64,000 nt of DNA from Mycobacteriaceae bacterium (GTDB taxonomy: Bacteria; Actinomycetota; Actinomycetes; Mycobacteriales; Mycobacteriaceae), in NCBI GenBank assembly GCA_019245755.1, contig JAFARC010000027.1, forward strand, positions 62,001 to 126,000. The letters are read 5' to 3'. Both the position numbers and the translations under genes were made by a program. Of the stretch, positions 1 through 8,346 are shown piece after piece (position 1 is the stretch's first letter; the number at the start of each line of letters is the position of its first letter). Below the pieces are notes generated by a model. It saw only the letters and a list, made by a program, of their open reading frames with translations, was not told where the DNA came from and ran no database searches.

Positions 1-2
1 AG

Positions 3-356
3 CAGCGGTTGCTGCAGACCCTGGACGACGCGCTGGCGTCTTTCCTGCGCCAGATGGCCACCGACAAGTACGGCAAAAACGTTGTTGTGCTCGCCTACTC
101 AGAATTCGGACGGCGGGTGCGGGCCAACGCGTCGCAGGGCACCGATCACGGCACCGCAGGTCCGGTCTTCGTCGCCGGCCAGCCGGTCAAGGGCGGGTTC
201 TACGGCGACGAGCCAAGCCTGACCGACCTCGATGACGGGGACCTCAAAGCCACCGGCGACTTCCGCGACGTCTATCACACGTTGCTCTCCCACACCATCG
301 GCACCGACCCGACTCCGTCGGTCGGCGCCCGCAGACGCGACCTTGGGTTCCTGTAG
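3..356 (+). CDS. DUF1501 family protein, C-terminal part (5' end outside window)
   Basis: Open reading frame that enters from the left edge and stops at a TAG at 354-356. The visible ~117 residues contain the stretch VLAYSEFGRRVRAN, then a DHGTAG motif and a terminal segment DFRDVYHTLL. This pattern is typical of the end of DUF1501 proteins, secreted sulfatase-like proteins of unknown substrate that often carry a Tat signal, which would lie outside the window. The start is not visible. The next gene is on the other strand and ends 6 nt away, so the two are convergent. Family call is by motif recognition. Confidence 0.75.
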   Translation, partial: QRLLQTLDDALASFLRQMATDKYGKNVVVLAYSEFGRRVRANASQGTDHGTAGPVFVAGQPVKGGFYGDEPSLTDLDDGDLKATGDFRDVYHTLLSHTIGTDPTPSVGARRRDLGFL

Positions 357-362
357 CGGCGT

Positions 363-782
363 TCACACCAGCCGGGCGTGCTCGACCTTCAGGCAGCGGT
401 CCATCACCACCCGCATGCCCGCCGCTTGGGCGTCGCGGGCCACCTGCTCGTCCCACAGTCCCTGTTGCAACCACAAGGTTTTCGCACCGACGGCTATCGC
501 ATCGTCGAGCACCGAGCGCAGGTGCTCTTGACGGCGAAACACGTCGATCATGTCGGGTATCGCCGGCAGGTCGCGGAGGCTGGGGTAGACGCGCCTCCCA
601 TCCAGCTCGGTGATGGTCGGGTTGACGAGGTAGAGCTCGTAGTCGGTCGCCGAGGCGAGGTAGTCGTAGACACCGTTGCTCGGCCGGCCCGGGTTCGGTG
701 ACACCCCGACGATCGCGATCGATTCGGTGTCGCGCAGGATGCTGCGCAGGGCGGCGGTGTCGGGCTCACTCCACGAGGTCAT
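363..782 (-). CDS. CoA-binding domain protein (YccU-like)
   Basis: A 139-residue protein that is essentially one Rossmann-type CoA-binding domain. Near residues 22-30 it has SIAIVGVSPNPGRPS, the phosphate-binding glycine loop of the family. VNPTITELDGRRVYPSLRDLP and LWLQQGLWDE follow, both usual in YccU-like single-domain proteins. The family resembles the CoA-binding part of succinyl-CoA synthetase alpha but has no catalytic domain. A ligand-binding role is likely and the partner is unknown. It is divergent from the HxlR regulator, with a 60-bp shared upstream region that could hold an operator. Length is normal for the family. Confidence 0.85.
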   Translation of the reverse strand: MTSWSEPDTAALRSILRDTESIAIVGVSPNPGRPSNGVYDYLASATDYELYLVNPTITELDGRRVYPSLRDLPAIPDMIDVFRRQEHLRSVLDDAIAVGAKTLWLQQGLWDEQVARDAQAAGMRVVMDRCLKVEHARLV

Positions 783-830
783 GTCACCATTTTAAGGTTG
801 CATGACTAGATGATTTAACCGGCCTTCTTC

Positions 831-836
831 TACGCT
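831..836 (+). promoter_or_regulatory. candidate -10 element (TACGCT) for the HxlR gene
   Basis: TACGCT lies 6 nt upstream of the ATG at 843 in the divergent region 783-842. There is no Shine-Dalgarno sequence before the ATG. Together these suggest a leaderless transcript, which is common in mycobacteria. The promoter call is inferred from the motif and spacing only. Confidence 0.4.
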
Positions 837-842
837 GGCATC

Positions 843-1337
843 ATGAGGCGCGCGTCGTTCGCGGGCTTGAACTGCTCGGTCGCCCAGACCTTGGAGGTGG
901 TGGGCGACTGGTGGTCGTTGCTGATCGTGCGTGATGTGTTCTTCGGGGTCACCCGGTTCGACGAGATCCAGCGGCGGCTGGGCATCGCCCGCAACACACT
1001 GGCCGACCGACTCGACTGGCTGTGCGGTCACGGCGTCCTTGTCCGGGTGCCATACGGCGATTCGGGCAACCGCTATGAATACCGGCTCACCGACAAGGGC
1101 CGCGACCTGCAACGCGTCCTCATCGCGATGGTCGCCTGGGGCGACAAATGGGGCGCCACCGCCGACCACCCGCCGTTGCAGCCGACCGACGCCAACGGCG
1201 AACCGGTGGAGTTGCGGATCGTCAATGCCAGAACCGGCCGGCGCGTCGCTGCGGAAAAGGTCCGGATGATGCCGACCGAGGCGGCCAGCGATCCCAACAT
1301 GGTGCCGCCGGCCGACCATCCCGCTTCCCGGCGTTAG
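843..1337 (+). CDS. HxlR-family winged-helix transcriptional regulator
   Basis: A 164-residue protein. Residues ~10-105 form the HxlR winged helix: the NCSVAQTLEVVGDWWSLLIVRD opening is the family signature, followed by FDEIQRRLGIARNTLADRL (recognition helix) and YRLTDKGRDL at the wing. The conserved N-terminal Cys after NC- is a redox or ligand-sensing site in some relatives. A ~60-residue C-terminal tail (DANGEPVELRIV...) is longer than the minimal family and of unknown use. It is divergently transcribed from the CoA-binding protein gene, a likely but unproven target. Confidence 0.9.
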   Translation: MRRASFAGLNCSVAQTLEVVGDWWSLLIVRDVFFGVTRFDEIQRRLGIARNTLADRLDWLCGHGVLVRVPYGDSGNRYEYRLTDKGRDLQRVLIAMVAWGDKWGATADHPPLQPTDANGEPVELRIVNARTGRRVAAEKVRMMPTEAASDPNMVPPADHPASRR

Positions 1338-1360
1338 CTCTACATCGGTCGCAGCCACCG

Positions 1361-1888
1361 CTACTGGTGCCGTGCCGCGCGCTGCGCCCTCATCTTCGCG
1401 AAGCGGTCGGACAGCCGCCGCATCCTGACCATCTGCGCGGCCGACGGGCTGACGGTGCCGTTGAGGTAGGACATCAGTTCCTCGGCCGACGCCCCGATCC
1501 GGGAGGCGAACTCCTGCTGCTCGAGCCCGGAGCGGTCGAGCAGCAGCTGCACCTGCTTGCCGACCTCCGCACGCTCCTCGGCCTCGAGGTGCTCGCGGCT
1601 GCGGACCAGTACCTCGTCAAGCGCGTTGCTGATACCGCACGACGACCTGCCCTCCAGCACCTCTTCGACCTGGCGTGCTGTGCGGCCATACGGGTCGCGC
1701 TTCACGGCCGCGACGATGCGCTGCCAAATCGTCAGATCACCGCTCTCCACAGCCGCCTTGATCGCGGCGGTGGGCCAGAACTCGACCGGCCTGCTTTCAT
1801 AGGCCGACAGCTCTGGGCTGTGCGCCGCGCTGGCGAGACGGACCGTGGGCGCGGCGTCGTCGGGTCGCACGTCCGCAGCCAACGTCAC
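1361..1888 (-). CDS. helix-turn-helix (XRE-like) regulator downstream of mmpL11
   Basis: A 175-residue protein. The first ~100 residues include a segment WPTAAIKAAVESGDLTIWQRIVAAVKRDPYGRTARQVEEVL. The C-terminal ~70 residues form a lambda-repressor-like helix-turn-helix (LDRSGLEQQEFASRIGASAEELMSYLNG). The GTG at 1886-1888 is chosen as start because it overlaps the mmpL11 stop as GTGA and has GAGGAGG just upstream. The longer in-frame reading from 1948 would overlap mmpL11 by 64 nt. Translation is probably coupled to mmpL11. Its target is unknown; regulation of the haem locus is only a guess. Confidence 0.75.
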   Translation of the reverse strand: MTLAADVRPDDAAPTVRLASAAHSPELSAYESRPVEFWPTAAIKAAVESGDLTIWQRIVAAVKRDPYGRTARQVEEVLEGRSSCGISNALDEVLVRSREHLEAEERAEVGKQVQLLLDRSGLEQQEFASRIGASAEELMSYLNGTVSPSAAQMVRMRRLSDRFAKMRAQRAARHQ

Positions 1889-4836
1889 CTCGCCTCCTCG
1901 AGCATCGCCACGGCCACCGAGAGGCACCGCCGCCTGACCTCCGACCAATCAACTTCGGCGTCCAGGCCCGACGACGGGTCGTCGTCATCCGACGGCTGCG
2001 GATCTGCCAGGCGCCGGACCAGCTGACTGGCAACCCACTGTCTCCTGGACTGTTGTCCACAGTAGTACTTATCCATCCCGGCCAGTACCGCAGCGGCTGT
2101 CGGGGTATCCATCACGTCGACCAGATCGGCAAACTCGGCGTAGTCGCGGCTGCTGTTCCGGCACAGCAGCAGATATCCCTTCATGCGCAGCGTCTCCGCC
2201 CCGGTTGGGATCTGTAGCCGGTCGCCGGTCGGCAACTGAACGTTCGCGGTCTCGACGGGGCTGCGGCGCTCGACGGGTGCGAACGGATCGGTGGCGTCGA
2301 CCTCGAGCGCATCGAGCACGACCGACAGCCGCCCCTTCCATATCGTCACCGGGTGCACGCCGCGCCCGGCCCAGGGCACCGGCCGCCGGGCGCCGTTGCG
2401 GTACCGGCGGCCTTGCGATGAGCCGGTCGCGCGAACAGCGCTGCGCCCCGCTGTGTTTCCGTTGCTGCCGAACCCCGCCGCGCCGGCGCCCGGTTGGTCG
2501 CCGTTGCGGGTGCAGCCGCTGAACGCGAGCGGGTCGGCCACCGTGATCGCGTCGGGCGCAAGGTCTTTGAGTTTCGCGGCGGACTTGACCATCGTCCTGA
2601 TGTCGGAGCCGTGCGCGATGAGCGCCGAAATGTCGTCGGGGATGACCACCACGTCGCCGATGTCCACCTTGGGCAGCGGCTTTTCGAAGTCGACCGACGG
2701 CAGGACGCGGTCGAGCCACTTGGGCAGCCACCAGTTCCACTGGTCGAACATCGCCATCAGCGCCGGCACCAGGACCAACCGCACCACCGTGGCGTCCACC
2801 GCGATCGCCACCGCGCAGGCCACCCCCAACTCGGCGACCAGCGGCATACCGGCGAACGCGAAACCGACGTAGACCGCGATCATGATCAGCGCCGCGCTGG
2901 TGATCGTCCGTGCGCTGGTGCTGACCCCCCACGACACCGCGTCGCGGGTGTGGTTGGTCTGCAGGAATCGTTCCCGGATGCGGGTCAGCAGGAAGATCTC
3001 GTAGTCCATCGACAGCCCGAAGGTGATCGCCAGCACCAACGGCGGGACGGAGCTGTCCAGGGAGGAGATCGGCTGGAATCCGAGGTCTTTGAGCCAGCCC
3101 CACTCGAACACCATCACCAGGCTGCCGTAAGCCGCGGCCACCGACAGCACGGTCATCAACACGCCCTTGAAGGCCAAGAACACCGACCGGATGGAGATCA
3201 GCAACATCACGAAGGCGACCGCGGACACGAAAACGAAGACCCACGGCTGCATCTGCGTCACGCGGTCATCGAAGTCCTTGATCAGCGCTGTCGGACCGCC
3301 GACGCTGATGTGGGCGCCTTCGGCACCCGGCACCTGTGGCAGGTGCTGGCGCATCCATGCGATCGTGTCGCGTGCGGCCATGTCCTCGGGATCCACCGAC
3401 AGCACCGCGCTCAACAGCGCGCTCTTGTTGTCGTTGGCGAACACCGGCGGGGTGACCGTGACGATGTCGGGAGCCTGTTGCATCTCGCCGCGCAGGGTGT
3501 CCAGTGCGGCGACGTGCGCCGCGCTGGACGCGTTGCCGTCTCCGAATTCGACGAGCACCCGGATCGGGCCCAGGGCGCCGGGGCCCAGCGCTTGCGCGGC
3601 TGCGCTGACACCGCCGCGAATCTCGTGCGTCGGCGCAAACTGCCGCTGCATGCTGTTGGACAGGGTCATCGAGAATATCGGCGCCGCCAGCGACAACAGC
3701 AGCACCGTCGCGGCCAGCGCCGAGACCCACGGCCGGCGCATCACCGAACTGATCCAACGCGACCAGAACGGCGACTGCGTGGCGTCCGGTCGCCGTGACC
3801 AGTGCAGCGGCCAGGACCGCTTGGCGGCGGCGCGGCCGCATGTGGCCAACACCGCCGGGGTCAGCGTGGTCGACGTCAGAACCGCGACCGCGACCGTCAC
3901 GATAGCGCCGGTCGCCATCGACCGCAGCACCGGCGTGTTTATTAAATAGATACCGGTGAGCGACGCGATCACGGTCAGCCCCGACAGCACCACCGCCAGA
4001 CCCGAGGTCGCCATCGCGGCGTCGGTGGCCTGCCTGGGATCGCGTCCGGCCCGCAACTCCTCGCGGTAGCGCATCAGGATGAACAGGGAGTAGTCGACCG
4101 CCAATGCGATGCCGAACATCGACACGGTCGATGTCACGAACACCGACATCTCGACGTGCATCGAGAGCAGGAAGACCAGGCCCATCGTCACTGCGACCGT
4201 GGCGATGCCCAAGATCAGCGGCATCGCGGCCGCCGCCAGCGAGCCGAACACCGCGAGCAGCACGATCAGGATGATCGGAAGGTTCCACTGCTCGGCCTGC
4301 TCGATGTCGTGCTTGGTGCTGGCCTGAGCGGCGGCGCCGAGCGCTCCCTGCCCGATCACGTACAGCCGGACCTTGCCGTCGTTGAGCAGGCCGGGTTGGT
4401 CGCCGTTGATGCCGATCTTGCTGCGCAGCTGCTGGGCGACGTCGACGGCGCCGCTGTTGTGGAAGTCCAGTCTCAGCGAGACCACGTACGGGCGGCCCGG
4501 CTGCGGCGGAGGTTGCTGCGGGTTGGGCGCCACCGTCACGCTGGGCACCTCTTCGGCCTTGCGCTCCAGCAGCGCGATCGCAGCGTTCATGTCGTCGAAG
4601 CTGGCGTCCGGTCCGGGAGCGGCGACCAAGGCTAGCGGCGAGGCGCCCTGGTCGGGGAAATGGTCCTGCAGCTGATACTGCACCCGCAACGACTGGGAGC
4701 CGGCCACCTCGAAGCCCCCGCCGGTCAGGTGATTTGACTCGTGCAGCGTGAGCAAAACGGCGGGTACGAGCACGAGCAGCCACGTGATGAACACTGCCCA
4801 GCGATGGCGGCGCAGGTGGCTGCTCAAGCGCATCAT
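1885..4836 (-). CDS. mmpL11: MmpL11, RND-family transporter linked to haem uptake and lipid export
   Basis: A 983-residue MMPL/RND membrane protein, close to the ~966 residues of M. tuberculosis MmpL11. It opens with MMRLSSHLRRHRWAVFITWLLVLVPAVLL (TM1). A porter domain and TM2-6 follow, with the Asp-Tyr proton-relay pair in IALAVDYSLFILMRYREE, then a second porter domain and TM7-12 with the matching pair in GLSMDYEIFLLTRIRERF. A ~250-residue cytoplasmic tail holds the segment HPVTIWKGRLSVVLDALE. The two haemophore genes lie divergently upstream, as Rv0203 does next to mmpL11 in M. tuberculosis, which supports a role in moving haem across the inner membrane. Family work also ties MmpL11 to export of mycolate-derived lipids. 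Confidence 0.93.
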   Translation of the reverse strand: MMRLSSHLRRHRWAVFITWLLVLVPAVLLTLHESNHLTGGGFEVAGSQSLRVQYQLQDHFPDQGASPLALVAAPGPDASFDDMNAAIALLERKAEEVPSVTVAPNPQQPPPQPGRPYVVSLRLDFHNSGAVDVAQQLRSKIGINGDQPGLLNDGKVRLYVIGQGALGAAAQASTKHDIEQAEQWNLPIILIVLLAVFGSLAAAAMPLILGIATVAVTMGLVFLLSMHVEMSVFVTSTVSMFGIALAVDYSLFILMRYREELRAGRDPRQATDAAMATSGLAVVLSGLTVIASLTGIYLINTPVLRSMATGAIVTVAVAVLTSTTLTPAVLATCGRAAAKRSWPLHWSRRPDATQSPFWSRWISSVMRRPWVSALAATVLLLSLAAPIFSMTLSNSMQRQFAPTHEIRGGVSAAAQALGPGALGPIRVLVEFGDGNASSAAHVAALDTLRGEMQQAPDIVTVTPPVFANDNKSALLSAVLSVDPEDMAARDTIAWMRQHLPQVPGAEGAHISVGGPTALIKDFDDRVTQMQPWVFVFVSAVAFVMLLISIRSVFLAFKGVLMTVLSVAAAYGSLVMVFEWGWLKDLGFQPISSLDSSVPPLVLAITFGLSMDYEIFLLTRIRERFLQTNHTRDAVSWGVSTSARTITSAALIMIAVYVGFAFAGMPLVAELGVACAVAIAVDATVVRLVLVPALMAMFDQWNWWLPKWLDRVLPSVDFEKPLPKVDIGDVVVIPDDISALIAHGSDIRTMVKSAAKLKDLAPDAITVADPLAFSGCTRNGDQPGAGAAGFGSNGNTAGRSAVRATGSSQGRRYRNGARRPVPWAGRGVHPVTIWKGRLSVVLDALEVDATDPFAPVERRSPVETANVQLPTGDRLQIPTGAETLRMKGYLLLCRNSSRDYAEFADLVDVMDTPTAAAVLAGMDKYYCGQQSRRQWVASQLVRRLADPQPSDDDDPSSGLDAEVDWSEVRRRCLSVAVAMLEEAR

Positions 4837-5067
4837 GAACTGCTGGATAGCAACTCCCCGCTTTCTCCCGGGCCGCCCTGCGTGGAGGTGAGCCTACAAC
4901 AGCATCGTGTGAGGTGGCTGGTCTCGTTACAGGCCCGCTCCGGCCTCCTACCTGCCGCGACGGGTTATCCAATTGGTCTTGGTGTGGCCTTGGATGGCAC
5001 GATGGGGCTCGGCCGTTTCCGTGCCGTGGACATGTGCCGGGAATTCGCCGCGCGAGCGACGGGGATG

Positions 5068-5081
5068 AATGTCCGCACATT
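5068..5081 (+). promoter_or_regulatory. short dyad upstream of first haemophore gene, possible operator
   Basis: AATGT-CCGC-ACATT is an imperfect 14-bp dyad ending just before the AAGGAG ribosome-binding site (5084-5089) of the haemophore gene. It lies in the 258-bp divergent region 4837-5094 between mmpL11 and the haemophores. No IdeR-type iron box was seen there. It is noted as a candidate protein-binding or 5'-UTR element only. Confidence 0.2.
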
Positions 5082-5094
5082 TCAAGGAGTTGTC

Positions 5095-5640
5095 ATGAAA
5101 ACGACCGCCCAGCAGACCCTCCGCCGAAGTCTGTACGGCGTGTTCGCCGCCTGCGCGACCGGTGGGGTGGCGGCGGCCGGGATCGCGGTGCCGGCGGCCA
5201 CGGCGGCCCCCAACCCGTGCGCGGCTAGCGAGATCGCCCGCACCATCGGCTCGGTGTCCACCAACACCGGCAGCTACCTCGACTCCCATCCCGACACCAA
5301 CACCGCGCTGACCAACGCCGCCCAGCAGCCGGCGCCGCAGGCATTGACATCGCTGAAGACGTACTTCGACGCCAATCCGCAGGTCAGCAAGGACCTGCAG
5401 ACCATTCAGCAGCCGCTGACCGGCCTGTCCGGTCAGTGCAAGCTTCCTATCACCGTGCCGCAGGCCCTGCAGTTCCTTCAGGCCGCGGCGCAGAACGGGG
5501 GACTGCCGGGTGGCAGCGCGCTGCCCGCCGGCCTACCGTCGCTTCCCGGCGGCACCTCACCCGCAGCCGGTGCCACCGCGCCGGCGGGTACCGGACCGTT
5601 GCCCGGACCGGCCACGACGACCGCGCCGAGCCTGCACTAG
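5095..5640 (+). CDS. secreted haemophore-like haem-binding protein (MHB family), copy 1
   Basis: A 181-residue exported protein. Residues 1-39 form a signal peptide with a hydrophobic Ala-rich core ending near ATAAPNP. The mature part carries one haemophore domain (~residues 40-120): a Cys after the signal, NTGSYLDSHPDTNTALT, YFDANPQVSKDLQTIQQPL and a second Cys (GQC). This matches Rv0203-type proteins, which bind haem outside the cell and pass it to MmpL3/MmpL11. The last ~60 residues are a Pro/Ala/Gly/Thr-rich tail absent from the shorter copy 2, perhaps a wall-spanning linker. The ATG at 5095 is set by AAGGAG at 5084-5089. Confidence 0.82.
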   Translation: MKTTAQQTLRRSLYGVFAACATGGVAAAGIAVPAATAAPNPCAASEIARTIGSVSTNTGSYLDSHPDTNTALTNAAQQPAPQALTSLKTYFDANPQVSKDLQTIQQPLTGLSGQCKLPITVPQALQFLQAAAQNGGLPGGSALPAGLPSLPGGTSPAAGATAPAGTGPLPGPATTTAPSLH

Positions 5641-5728
5641 CAGCGATCAATCGGATCTGCTTAGCTGTCCTATGTCCGTGACCGGTACCGGTGGCGGCTT
5701 GTCGACACGCGATGAAGGAGCCCCGTCT

Positions 5729-6130
5729 ATGTTGCTGTCTGCCCGTGCCGCGCGCCGCGCGCTGGCCGGCGGTCTCGGTGCCGGCGCGGTCGCCGGCGCG
5801 ATGCTCTGCGGTGCCGTCCCGTCGGCGGTGGCCGATCCGCCTGCTCCGCCTGCTCCGCCGGCGTCCCCCGCGCCTGCCCCACCGTCGAACTGCACCGCAG
5901 CCGACCTCGCGGGCGTATCCGCCGGCGTCTCCGCGTCCACGTCGGCCTACCTGTTCAGCCACCCCGACGTGAACGCGTTCTTCACCGGCCTGAGGGGCCA
6001 GCCCAAGTCAGCGATCAAGGACACCGTGCAGAACTACCTGAACGCCAACCCCCAGGTGAAGTCGGACCTGCAGGGCATTCGCCAGCCGCTGATCGACCTG
6101 AAGAATCGTTGCGGCGGCGCATCCGCCTGA
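5729..6130 (+). CDS. secreted haemophore-like haem-binding protein (MHB family), copy 2
   Basis: A 133-residue protein, near the ~136 residues of M. tuberculosis Rv0203. The Ala-rich signal peptide ends near AVADPP. A short Pro/Ala linker follows, then the haemophore domain with [45 protein letters not shown] and a terminal RC. The two Cys could form one disulfide, as in copy 1. It starts 88 nt after copy 1 and is probably cotranscribed. The ATG at 5729 has AAGGAG at 5715-5720. It shares the NANPQV/QPL signature with copy 1, so the pair is probably an old tandem duplication. Confidence 0.85.
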   Translation: MLLSARAARRALAGGLGAGAVAGAMLCGAVPSAVADPPAPPAPPASPAPAPPSNCTAADLAGVSAGVSASTSAYLFSHPDVNAFFTGLRGQPKSAIKDTVQNYLNANPQVKSDLQGIRQPLIDLKNRCGGASA

Positions 6131-6203
6131 TCAACTGGTGCGCGTCGGGCTGGGGGCGGCTCCCTCTGGGGGAGATCTGCCTGCGCAAGAGGGCGTGGGC
6201 CGT

Positions 6204-6881
6204 ATGGTGCTGATGGTCGATGACGACCCGGACGTCCGGACCTCGGTCGCCCGCGGATTGCGGCACTGGGGCTTCGACGTACGCGTCGCGGCCACCGGTA
6301 AGGAGGCACTGCGACTCCTGTCCACCGAGTCGCACGACGCGCTGGTGCTCGATGTGCAGATGCCGGAGCTGGACGGGGTCGCGGTGGTGACGGCGTTGCG
6401 CGCGCTGGGCAACGACATCCCGATCTGCGTGCTGTCCGCGCGCGACACCGTCAACGACCGGATCGCCGGCCTGGAAGCCGGCGCCGACGACTATCTGACC
6501 AAGCCGTTCGACCTGGGTGAGCTGGTGGCGCGGCTGCACGCCCTGCTGCGCCGGTCCTCGCACTCCGAGGAGCACTCGGACGCGATGACGGTCGGCCAGC
6601 TGACGATCGATACCGCCCGTCGGCTGGTGTTCGTCGCGGGTGAGCGCGTGGAGCTCACCAAGCGCGAATTCGATCTGCTGGCGGTGCTGGCCGAGAACGC
6701 CGGGGTGGTGCTCACCCGCCAGCGGCTGCTCGAGCTGGTCTGGGGATATGACTTCGACGTCGACACCAACGTCGCCGACGTGTTCATCAGCTACCTGCGG
6801 CGCAAGCTTGAGCGCGACGGCATACCGCGGGTCATCCACACTGTTCGCGGGATCGGGTATGTACTCCGAGCCGAGCCATGA
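6204..6881 (+). CDS. PrrA-like OmpR-family response regulator
   Basis: A 225-residue response regulator. The receiver domain (~1-115) has the acidic pocket VDDDPD at the N-terminus, phospho-acceptor Asp50 in LVLDVQMP and Lys100 in LTKPF. The winged-helix DNA-binding domain (~130-225) contains [27 protein letters not shown] and a final [10 protein letters not shown]. The sequence is very close to mycobacterial PrrA, and the next gene resembles PrrB, so this looks like a paralogous pair. The ATG at 6204 is preferred because AAGAGGG lies at 6187-6193; a GTG at 6138 would add 22 low-complexity residues and has no such site. It directly follows the haemophores, a hint that it senses haem or envelope state. 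Confidence 0.87.
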   Translation: MVLMVDDDPDVRTSVARGLRHWGFDVRVAATGKEALRLLSTESHDALVLDVQMPELDGVAVVTALRALGNDIPICVLSARDTVNDRIAGLEAGADDYLTKPFDLGELVARLHALLRRSSHSEEHSDAMTVGQLTIDTARRLVFVAGERVELTKREFDLLAVLAENAGVVLTRQRLLELVWGYDFDVDTNVADVFISYLRRKLERDGIPRVIHTVRGIGYVLRAEP

Positions 6882-6952
6882 GCGTCGGCTCGCTGGAACA
6901 CCGAGCCGAGCCATGAGCGTCGGCTCGCTGGAACACCGAGCCGAGCCATGAG
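6866..6952 (+). repeat. 35-bp tandem repeat (2.5 copies) at the response regulator/kinase junction, with chained ATGA micro-ORFs
   Basis: Two identical 35-bp units (6866-6900 and 6901-6935) plus a 17-bp partial third (6936-6952) separate the regulator stop from the kinase start. Each unit has an ATGA: the ATG at 6878 overlaps the regulator stop, the ATG at 6913 overlaps the stop of the first micro-ORF, and the ATG at 6948 is the kinase start overlapping the stop of the second. Each micro-ORF would encode [12 protein letters not shown], ending in the same RAEP as the regulator. CGAGCCGA...TCGGCTCG arms put each ATGA in a hairpin loop. It is similar in logic to the MIRU element between senX3 and regX3. 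Confidence 0.9.
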
Positions 6953-8264
6953 GCTCGCCTCGCTGAATCGAACGGTCTCGCTGCGCACCCGGGTGGCCAT
7001 CGCCGCGGCGATGGCGGCGGCCGCCGTCGTTGCGTTGTTTGCGCTCGTCACCTCGGTGCTGCTGGTCAACAACGACGCCACTCAGCTCGACCGGCGGCTC
7101 GACTCGATCATCGACACGAGCATCAACCCCGACCGCAACGTTGCCGAACCGCGCGGCATTCTCACGACAATCCGGTCCCGTAGCACCGGCCAGGTGGTCT
7201 ACCAGCGCGGGTTTCAGCTGCCGCCACTGCCGGTGGGCACCTCGACGGTCAGCGTCAACGGTGTCGACTACCGGGTTCGCACGGTCGAGATGATGCAGCC
7301 CGAGGGCAGCGTGCGCGTGTCGATCGGGATCAGGGTCGACAGCATCCTGATGGACCGGGCACGGATTCCGCTGTACCTGCTGATCGGCGCCATCGCAGTC
7401 CTCGTGGCGGCCGCACTGGGCTGGTTGCTCGCCGGGCCCGCGATCCGCCCGCTGCGCCGGTTGACCGAGCACACCCGGACCCTCGGTCAGGGCGACGACA
7501 GGATGCCGGCAGTCCACGGCATCCGCGAAGCCGAGGACTTGTCCGAGGCCATGACAGGCATGCTGCAGCGACTGGCCGCCGCCCAGGCCGCGACGACAAA
7601 CTCGTTGCAGGCCGCCCAGGACTTCGCCGCTAACGCGGCCCACGAGTTGCGGACCCCGCTGACCGCGATGCGGGCCGACCTGGACACGCTGCGCATCCAC
7701 AACCTGCCCGAGGACGAACGCGACGAGGTGGTGGCCGACCTGTCCCGCGCGCAGCGGCGGGTTGAGGCCATCATCACCGCACTGGGCCAGCTGGCGTCCG
7801 GTCATCTGGCGAAGGCCGAGGATCGCGAACCGATCGACGTTGCGGACCTGCTGGAGCGGGTGGCTCGGGAGAACACGCGGCAGTCCCCTGGGGTCCAGAT
7901 CGAGGTCAAGGCCGATGATGCGGGCGTCATCCAGGGTTGGCCCGGCGGGCTGCGGTTGGCGGTCGACAACCTGGTCCGCAACGCGATCACCCACGGCGGC
8001 GCCACCCGCGTCGTGCTGACCGCTGACCGTCGTGAGCAGGAGGTGGCGATCATCGTCGACGACAACGGTCGCGGCCTGCCGGTTGACGAGCACCGCAGCG
8101 TCCTCGGCCGGTTCGCGCGCGGCAGCACGGCCTCGCCGGGGGGATCGGGACTCGGCCTGGCGCTGGTGACCCAACAGGCCGCCCTGCACCGGGGCACCAT
8201 CGAGCTGTCCGACGGCCCGCTGGGTGGGCTGCGCGCCACGCTGACCGTGTCGACCGAGCCGTAA
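6948..8264 (+). CDS. PrrB-like membrane sensor histidine kinase
   Basis: A 438-residue two-TM kinase: TM1 about residues 17-40, an extracytoplasmic sensor loop of ~100 residues (VNGVDYRVRTVEM is close to PrrB), TM2 about 141-163, then HAMP. The HisKA domain has phospho-acceptor His232 in AANAAHELRTPLTAMRADL. The ATPase domain has an N-box (VDNLVRNAITHGG), a DDNGRG loop and a final GGSGLGLALV loop. All kinase motifs are intact. It is translated from the last ATGA of the 35-bp repeat, so its level relative to the regulator may depend on repeat number. It differs enough from PrrB to be a paralogue. Its signal is unknown. Confidence 0.9.
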   Translation: MRLASLNRTVSLRTRVAIAAAMAAAAVVALFALVTSVLLVNNDATQLDRRLDSIIDTSINPDRNVAEPRGILTTIRSRSTGQVVYQRGFQLPPLPVGTSTVSVNGVDYRVRTVEMMQPEGSVRVSIGIRVDSILMDRARIPLYLLIGAIAVLVAAALGWLLAGPAIRPLRRLTEHTRTLGQGDDRMPAVHGIREAEDLSEAMTGMLQRLAAAQAATTNSLQAAQDFAANAAHELRTPLTAMRADLDTLRIHNLPEDERDEVVADLSRAQRRVEAIITALGQLASGHLAKAEDREPIDVADLLERVARENTRQSPGVQIEVKADDAGVIQGWPGGLRLAVDNLVRNAITHGGATRVVLTADRREQEVAIIVDDNGRGLPVDEHRSVLGRFARGSTASPGGSGLGLALVTQQAALHRGTIELSDGPLGGLRATLTVSTEP

Positions 8265-8346
8265 CCGCGTACCGCGCCTGCGCAGGTTCGACTCCCGCGG
8301 GAACGCCCCGTGATTTTGTGTACAGCTTCCGCACGATCGGCGTCCG

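Noticed and set aside
1889-1948. Longer start for the helix-turn-helix gene
   Set aside because: It would overlap mmpL11 coding sequence by 64 nt; the GTG at 1888 overlaps the stop neatly and has a ribosome-binding site.
2494-3798. Long open frame (~434 codons) on the + strand opposite mmpL11
   Set aside because: His/Arg/Gln/Asp-rich composition without a domain; it is the antisense shadow of a high-GC membrane-protein gene.
4961-4982. IdeR/iron-box candidate upstream of the haemophores
   Set aside because: Only an 8-bp CCAATTGG palindrome is present; it does not fit the 19-bp IdeR consensus.
3266-5080. Long minus-strand frame (~604 codons) overlapping mmpL11
   Set aside because: Arg/Gly/Ala-rich shadow in another frame, no family likeness.
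6868-6952. CRISPR-like or inverted transposon ends in the 35-bp repeat
   Set aside because: Repeats abut with no spacers, copy number is 2.5, and no cas or transposase gene is present.
8265-8346. Intrinsic terminator between the kinase and DUF3054 genes
   Set aside because: CCTGCGCAGG is a 10-bp palindrome with no loop and no U-tract, so a terminator cannot be supported.
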